NCBI GenBank assembly: GCA_029448655.1
Contig: JACCLO010000002.1
Span: 1,240,001 to 1,304,000 of the forward strand
Direction of reading: 5' to 3'
Source of the DNA: Wolfiporia cocos
Lineage: Eukaryota > Basidiomycota > Agaricomycetes > Polyporales > Phaeolaceae
DNA length: 64,000 nucleotides
Shown here piece by piece: positions 57,866-64,000 of the stretch. The position numbers were made by a program, and so were the translations under genes. The notes under the pieces were generated by a model. It saw only the letters and a program-made list of their open reading frames with translations, was not told the DNA's origin and did no database searches. Position 1 is the first letter of the stretch, and each line of letters opens with the position of its first letter.

Positions 57866-60066
57866 TGCAGGAATCAGTTCCTCGGTAGTAAAGAAAGCCC
57901 AAGCACAACGACGTGCGCGACGTTCGCGGGCTGGTGGCGGTCGGCGTGAGATGCAACGCGGATGTCGCGCACCGCGACGTCACAAACGCGACATGTCTCC
58001 GTGACAGACGCGTCATTTAGCGTTTGACGCGTTCACTAAGGAAGGCTAGCCTGCCTCGCAAATTGGAGGCCATGTCATCTCGACTGCTAGAGCTCAACAT
58101 ACGCATGTGTCTGCTCTAAGCAGCTTATTGAACGACGCTATCGTCTGCTAGACATTCCTGTGATACAGCTTGTAAAAATCTGCCTGGTGCAGCTACCTAG
58201 TCTGCTACATCGCGTCCAAGATGCAGTTCCTTGACAACTCGATAGTGTTGTGCTGGAGATACACTAGGTCTCCTTTATTATGTCCCGACGAACGAAGAAT
58301 GCATCTTTCGACCCTCGATTTGATGTCCGTGAAGCCGGCGGCAGCGGAACTCAGGCCATCGCCCAGATTGAGAGGATCGAGAAATATTGCTTTGCAGAAC
58401 GCGGAGCCTCCGCGCTCAGGGCCAAACTAGCAAAGTTCCTTGGCTGCTCCCTTCGATGTGCCAGCGACGAACTACCTCTTGTGGAACCGGCTCGTCTCTG
58501 GCACAATTTCTATTGTATTACACCCAGGTACACAGTGATCAGATTTCATACACCCATTCCGCTAACCGATGCCTTGCAGCCGCTACTGAAGTGACCGGGG
58601 ATGAGACGTCGGGAGCTTAGCATCTTATAGCATGCAACTTGGGATTCTTGAGAGCTTGTACTTTCAACATGTACGATATATGCATTCCCACTGTCCCGCT
58701 TCCTGCTTACTGTTTATGCGTATCTAACTTTGAGAATCTTCTTGCTAACGCGTCCGTGTGCCATCACTCTTTCAACATCGCCATAGGCCGCCCAGGCTCA
58801 TTATCGCGTCTGAAACTCCGTGGACTTCGCTAACGGATCCTCTTCCTGTAACATTTCTGGTTTGTGTTCGATACCGAAAACGCGCACATCGGCACCGTTA
58901 CACCTATGCGACAACCACTTGATAGATGCGTGTTCTCACTTCAATCGGATTCCTGCTGTGATTATACAACGCGATGTATCTGTCATATTGCACCATCTTC
59001 TATGGGGAGATTCACAGTTCTTTTTGCATGTGATGACCTGGCCAGGACTGCCAACGCAATATTGTTCTGATGTGGCTCTACCTTGCATCATCTTCTCTGA
59101 TTTATGCAATTAGCTCTCCTTGCGTCCTTGGATCTGCCGTAACAAATTCCAATAGGAGACACGAACTCTGCAGTCCAACTCACAGACACAGGATGCTGGT
59201 ACAGTAATGCTTTGCATTACTTTTAAACTGGGCAGTATGCGCCTGTCTATTGCCCGCTAGTTCTTATTTTTGGACTCCTGCATCTCCTCATCAATGCACT
59301 ACGGCTGGCACTTAACAACCTTGTCTACACAATGAGGAATCGTTGTACGGCGCTGAGAACAATCAGAATGCTATTCCGGCCGGTGTATCAATGAGGGCTT
59401 CTGTGATCTCTTCACATTGTGTCGCGCGTATGGCTCATCAGTCGCCTTTGTAACGAAAGAGAACTCACACTCCTTATCTGACAAACCAATTTATCACCGA
59501 TCACCATAATACACCTTCGCAGGTGATCCAGCATCCATTTAGTAGGACAATATATCACCCACGGAACCCGTTCACACCCGTCCGATGATTTCGCAATATG
59601 CATTCTTCACTATAGCTCCCCCTGGGCTGTCGTCGAGAGGGGATTTATATAGAATGAGCTGATACGTCCAATACTCCCAGCTTGCCCAATAAGCCGGTTG
59701 ATCTGGTGGATTGCCTCTCCTTATAATTAAGTACAATGAATGCCCTTTACAGCAGGCACATCTGATGACGTACGACTTTGATCTGCACCGGTTGGTCTAA
59801 TGGGGGAGGAGTAGCTTAGAACAGCCTATGCTTATTGACAGCGCTGCCAGCAGGTGCGCGGAACCGCCCTCCCAAGACAATGGCCAAGCTCGGTCAAGCT
59901 CCAAAACCGTGTCCGAGGAGTATTGGCATATTGACAGATTACAGATATTATTGTTTCCGAGCTCGCTTCTCGTCATGCGGTAGACTATAGGTGCGAGATC
60001 ACGCGCAACACGCTAATTAGCAGATATAATCGCTTCCACCATGCCGTGCCGCGCGCTCAAGTCGCC
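57866..60066. other. Long stretch without a supported gene
   Basis: A 104-codon frame at 58280-58594 has no domain and no clear promoter. The rest contains only short frames. No repeat or RNA gene recognised. Confidence 0.45.
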
Positions 60067-60072
60067 TATAAG
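60067..60072 (+). promoter_or_regulatory. TATA box of the aspartic protease gene
   Basis: TATAAG 63 bp before the ATG at 60135, a fitting distance for a strongly expressed secreted enzyme. Confidence 0.5.
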
Positions 60073-60134
60073 AGGGCTCCCTGTGACGATGCAGTCCTTA
60101 GCTTTCGAGCCCTTCGCATTCAGCCCCTACCAGA

Positions 60135-61837
60135 ATGGCGTTCGGCTCCTCTCTCCTGGCAGTACTTGTTCTGGCTCTCAGCGTTGCGGCGAAGCCAATT
60201 GAGATCCGCGACAATATCGTCTCACTGCCCTTGACCAAGCACCTGAACCTCACGGGAACGGGCAACCTTCTGGCAAGAGATCAGGCGCGAGTCAAGGCGC
60301 TGAAGAACCGCTCGGCGAATGTACAGAGCGCTAGTGCAGATGCCAACAACGTTCCTGTCACAAACCAGGCCAGCTACTATTCTGTTCAAGTATGTTGTTG
60401 CGATTGTTCTGGCTTCACATAACGTTCTTATACAATTTTCTGTTAGGTAGGGGTTGGTAGCTCTACCGATGACTGTAATGTCCTTTTTATCCGGAAATCA
60501 GTCTACAGTGTTGACATTGGCACTATTCTATCAGATACTCTCATCGTCGATACTGGGTCGTCCAATACGTGGGTAGGTGCTGATAAAGCATATGACCCTT
60601 CTAGTGATCCTACTGGCGTAGTGGTAATTGTCCCCACTGTATTCTGTCTGCTATGCTTCCTGATTTGTTTCCATCTGTACAGTCTGTCACATACGGTTCC
60701 GGCTCCTTCATCGGCATTGAATACGATGCTACATTGTACCTTGGCAGCTTGTTAATCACCGATCAATCTATCGGCGATGCCTATTATGCTCAGGGATTCG
60801 ACGGCGTAGATGGGATTCTCGGGTAATTTCGGCATTTCGCGATGTGCATCACGAAGCACTGAGTTTACTTCAGTTTGGGGCCTGTGGATCTCACATCAGA
60901 AACTGTCCTTGGCGCCAGTACGGTTCCTACAGGTACGTCAATGTGCTCGACTGACGGACTGCGCTATAACACTTCAGCGCAGTTACGGATAACCTCTATT
61001 CACAAAACTCGATCAGCGAGGACCTCGTGGCGATCTCGTTCGAGCCTACCACAACTGAGAGCAGTACCAATGGAGAGCTCACTTTTGGCGGGACGGATTC
61101 ATCAAAATACACGGGTTCAATCAACTATGTGTAAGAACTATGTGTATGATCATCCAATCACACTGACCAATGCACTCAGACCAATCACAACAACGTCTCC
61201 TGCGAGTGAATATTGGGGCATCGACCAGTCAGTCACCTACGGCTCATCGGGTACCCCGATTTTGAGCAAGACCGCCGGCATTGTTGACACGGGCACCACT
61301 CTCATTCTGCTCGCCTCAGGTATGCTGCAGTCTATATCAGTTCCTTTAATCTGTTCTGAGCACCCCCAGACGCATACAGCGCCTATCAATCGGCCACTGG
61401 TGCCACTGCTGACGAGACTACTGGCTTGTTGCGGATTACCGAGAGTCAGTACAGCGACCTCGAGAGCTTGTACTTCAACATCGGTGATGTACGCACCTGG
61501 CTTTGCTGAGGATCTTGTGATATGAGATATTGACATGCTTGCCTCAGGTCACCTACGAACTGACCGCTAACGCACAGATCTGGCCCGTAAGTGTCGATAT
61601 CGATATTTACCATCTATGTTATTGACTCTGTCATGCTAGCGTTCTCTCAACAGCGCCATTGGTGGAAGCTCTGACTACGTCTACCTTGTTGTCGGATCAA
61701 CTGGTGAAGCCTCAGGTAGTGGGCTGGACTTCATCGATGGCTACGCCTTCCTTGAGAGGTTCTATTCTGTCTTCGACACTGGCAATTCCCGTGTCGGCCT
61801 GGCGACAACGCAGTATACTGGCGCGACAACGAATTGA
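60135..61837 (+). CDS. Secreted aspartic protease (polyporopepsin type, family A1)
   Basis: Exons 60135-60389, 60447-60474, 60535-60623, 60683-60822, 60874-60932, 60983-61130, 61180-61319, 61370-61488, 61548-61586 and 61640-61837 give 404 residues. A signal peptide (MAFGSSLLAVLVLALSVAA) and a propeptide with basic residues precede the enzyme. The two catalytic Asp lie in LIVDTGSSNTWVG (about 100) and AGIVDTGTTLIL (about 276); the flap has VTYGSGSFIG, and GVDGILGLGP follows. The C-terminus ends FYSVFDTGNSRVGLATTQ, as in other A1 proteases. It should digest extracellular protein at acid pH. Ten exons with introns of 50-60 nt fit the gene structure of wood-rot relatives. Confidence 0.93.
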
Positions 61838-62455
61838 GATATTTCCTGATACCTGATAAATCTTGGATGGCCTGTGTGCCCTCGTAGCTTGTATTCTCAA
61901 TTGGCTCAGATTGCTGTACTCCGCTATCGTTCAAGTTGTATGATATTAGTAAAGTCAATAACGAATGCGTGCTGTATAATCTGGTCTTGCCTTATCTACT
62001 AATAGTTCAAGATACGGCCGCTCTGCATTGGCCTTAGATCCAGGCAGAAGTGGCACATCGCGTGCATACGCTGATCTAAGCTGCCAGAGGCGATCGATTA
62101 CCAGGCTATAATATATGCTGTGCGTATCGTATCTACGACACCACGAATGAAAATGGAGCATTCAACGATGCATGCAAGCAGTTGCCTGGGCGGACCACTG
62201 AGTTCCCTGACGTACTCTATGTCACCGTTGCTGAGCGCTGAGCACTTGACCCACATTGCCATTCCATGCACTGATACTTTCCATTTTGATCTCGAATTTG
62301 ACAGATAGCATCATTGTCGTGATCGTGGCTGTCTCGTCTTGCCGACGGCAGTCTCCGAGCCTCTTTTGACTGTCCTCCACTCTTAGTTCTGCCAGCCGAT
62401 AGGCTCCTGTTTTTCCGGTCTACCATCTGGTGTATCTAGCATACTTGCTGCTCAC
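61838..62455. other. Intergenic stretch, no gene seen
   Basis: No supported frame or repeat. Confidence 0.5.
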
Positions 62456-64000
62456 ATGCCCGTGATTATGGAAGATGATGAGCAAGAGCTGCTGCTTCGA
62501 TGCCATATTAGAGAACTGCTCCTGGACTACTCTTTGAAACATCTGTGCACCAATTACGTTATGTGGACACAATATGCAGTCACAGAGGTATGGTGCCGCT
62601 AAGACACATTCTTGCTGATACGGATGAGCTGCGCCAGCTGCTTTCCGAGAGTCTCACCTATGTGTCGACTATTGATCCTACCGACCCCATGCTCCCCACT
62701 GACCCATACACGGAGCTGATGCGCAAGTGGAATATCAACGAGCTGGAACTGGATGACGAGTCCTTGAGAATTAACCAAGATCTCTTGAGCCTCGTCCGTA
62801 CGCAACTTCTGTTCAACCGGAAGGAGCCTACCTCAGAGTGCTGGGATGACGACGTGGATGGTACTCCAGCTGCATATAACTTGTCATTGTGTTTGCTCAT
62901 CCCGAAACAGTGGACTATCGGAACTGGATGAACAGTCGCCCAATATCTCCCGTGATGACCACCAAGGCTGTCCGCGAGACGCCGAAGCCTGGATCCAAAG
63001 CTTTTACCAAGATGCTTCCTCAGTCGCAGGGCGAGATCATCAAAGCCAACCGGTTCAATCCTGTCCCAGTGGAGGGAAACGACGATGCGCCTCATCAAAC
63101 CCTCGACGATGCACTGTAAGAATGCGCACATAGTCACATGCGTCCTATTGATGGACATACCGTCTTGTTTAGAGACCTGAAGTTCGTCATAGAGGGGTAT
63201 CAAGACGTTCATCGGCTACTGGAATCTGTCCAGGGCCCCTCCCGTACCCGTCCAACGCCTGATCAGTCACGGCAAGTGCAAGACTTCTTGCGCTCAGAGT
63301 CGCCTCCCATCACTTTCGCACATCTTGCTTCGCCCCCAATCTTCGCTAGGGATCAGAACCCAGGATACAAGAAAGATAGATGTCCTGTTAATGCAACTGG
63401 GAGAACATTCGGCATCGAGGACATTTCCGATTTACCGTCTCTCGTTCCCAAAGCTCAAATCAGCGATGACGAAGAGGAGCTATACAAGCAACATATGGTC
63501 GTTCTTGACGGCTGGCGTGCGTCTGCACCGCGATATGTCTGCTTCCTGATGCATATACGCGCGTTTAATCAGATGCTTATGAGACCGTACCTTCGCCGAC
63601 TGCCGGATCGACGCCATCTATGGATAATTCCTCAAGCGAGATCGACGAATTATTCCTTCAGTCCGATGATGGGGGAATTCCTTTGGTCCAATATATGGCC
63701 AACGCGCAAATGGGTAAGTGACCATATGATATTTTGCATTGCTCAATTCAATGCAGTATAGACGAATACCAAATTCCGAGGGCTGAAAGAATCAATGGGT
63801 CGCGCGGTAAGCCAAAGATGCTTGGAGAAGGACAGAGGTGTGTCGGATTCAGCAATGAGCAGCTACCTACGAGGTCGCATATAGTGATTGATCTCTCCTA
63901 GTTTAGCGTCGTTCTTGGGGCCGCTTCTGTCTCAATCACTGCCACCGACCGCTGAAGCAAAAATCGCGACAACGCCCAAGTCTCAGCCGTCATCACCTCG
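62456..64000 (+). CDS. Unidentified protein, 3' end beyond the window
   Basis: Exons 62456-62587, 62638-62860, 62911-63115, 63173-63516, 63573-63713, 63762-63837 and 63902 to the window end join in phase through 47-63 nt introns and give at least 439 residues. The protein begins MPVIMEDDEQELLLRCHIRE, is hydrophilic and acidic, and contains regular blocks (LDLKFVIEGYQDVHRLLESV, DDEEELYKQHMVVLDGW, SSSEIDELFLQSDDGG). There is no signal peptide or membrane helix. I do not recognise a family; the consistent splicing shows that it is a real gene. Large nuclear or scaffold proteins often look like this. Confidence 0.75.

Noticed and set aside
58280..58594. 104-codon plus-strand frame
   Set aside because: No similarity, no promoter signal and low information; left unannotated.

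Overview
The window reads as nuclear DNA of a basidiomycete fungus, most likely an Agaricomycete close to the polypores. Nearly all genes are split by many 45-65 nt GT-AG introns, base composition is about 50% GC, and the gene set is typical of that group: a polyporopepsin-type aspartic protease, fungal BTB proteins with an acidic insert, Ser/Thr-rich single-pass membrane proteins ending in LPPAY, and Isc1. Exon chains were assembled by hand by requiring GT/AG borders, matching phases and continuous family similarity. The species call is inference.

Layout. 0-3.1 kb: two related secreted repeat-protein genes, the first cut by the window edge. In the second, exon duplication has produced six similar units separated by dibasic (Kex2-type) sites, and each intron falls inside the Arg codon of such a site. 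3.1-5.2 kb: a MITE-like element with 29-bp inverted ends; a diverged copy lies near 47.1-47.5 kb. 5.3-7.2 kb: sugar transporter. 7.9-9.9 kb: a divergent pair, a small coiled-coil protein and a membrane-anchored protein of unknown function. 10.4-17.9 kb: three Ser/Thr-rich single-pass membrane proteins, the third with twelve 10-residue repeats. 18.8-20.6 kb: BTB protein. 21.2-27.9 kb: an NBR1-like autophagy receptor (PB1, five ZZ fingers, FW domain) divergent from an aminodeoxychorismate lyase across only 96 bp. 28.9-40.9 kb: a local family of 3-hydroxyisobutyryl-CoA hydrolase-type genes, two intact and two decayed, with a carboxymuconolactone decarboxylase-like gene inside. 41.3-46.5 kb: a GC-rich BTB gene and a RhoGEF. 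49.2-52.7 kb: riboflavin reductase (RIB7) divergent from methionine aminopeptidase 2. 53.1-57.9 kb: an HSL-type alpha/beta hydrolase convergent with Isc1-type phospholipase C. 60.1-61.8 kb: aspartic protease. 62.5 kb to the end: an unidentified gene that runs off the window.

Functionally this is a mix of housekeeping genes (RIB7, MetAP2, ADC lyase, Isc1, NBR1) and lineage-specific secreted or surface genes. No operon-like pathway is visible. The two features that look most novel are the exon-repeat gene with its linked paralogue and the HIBCH-type gene array.
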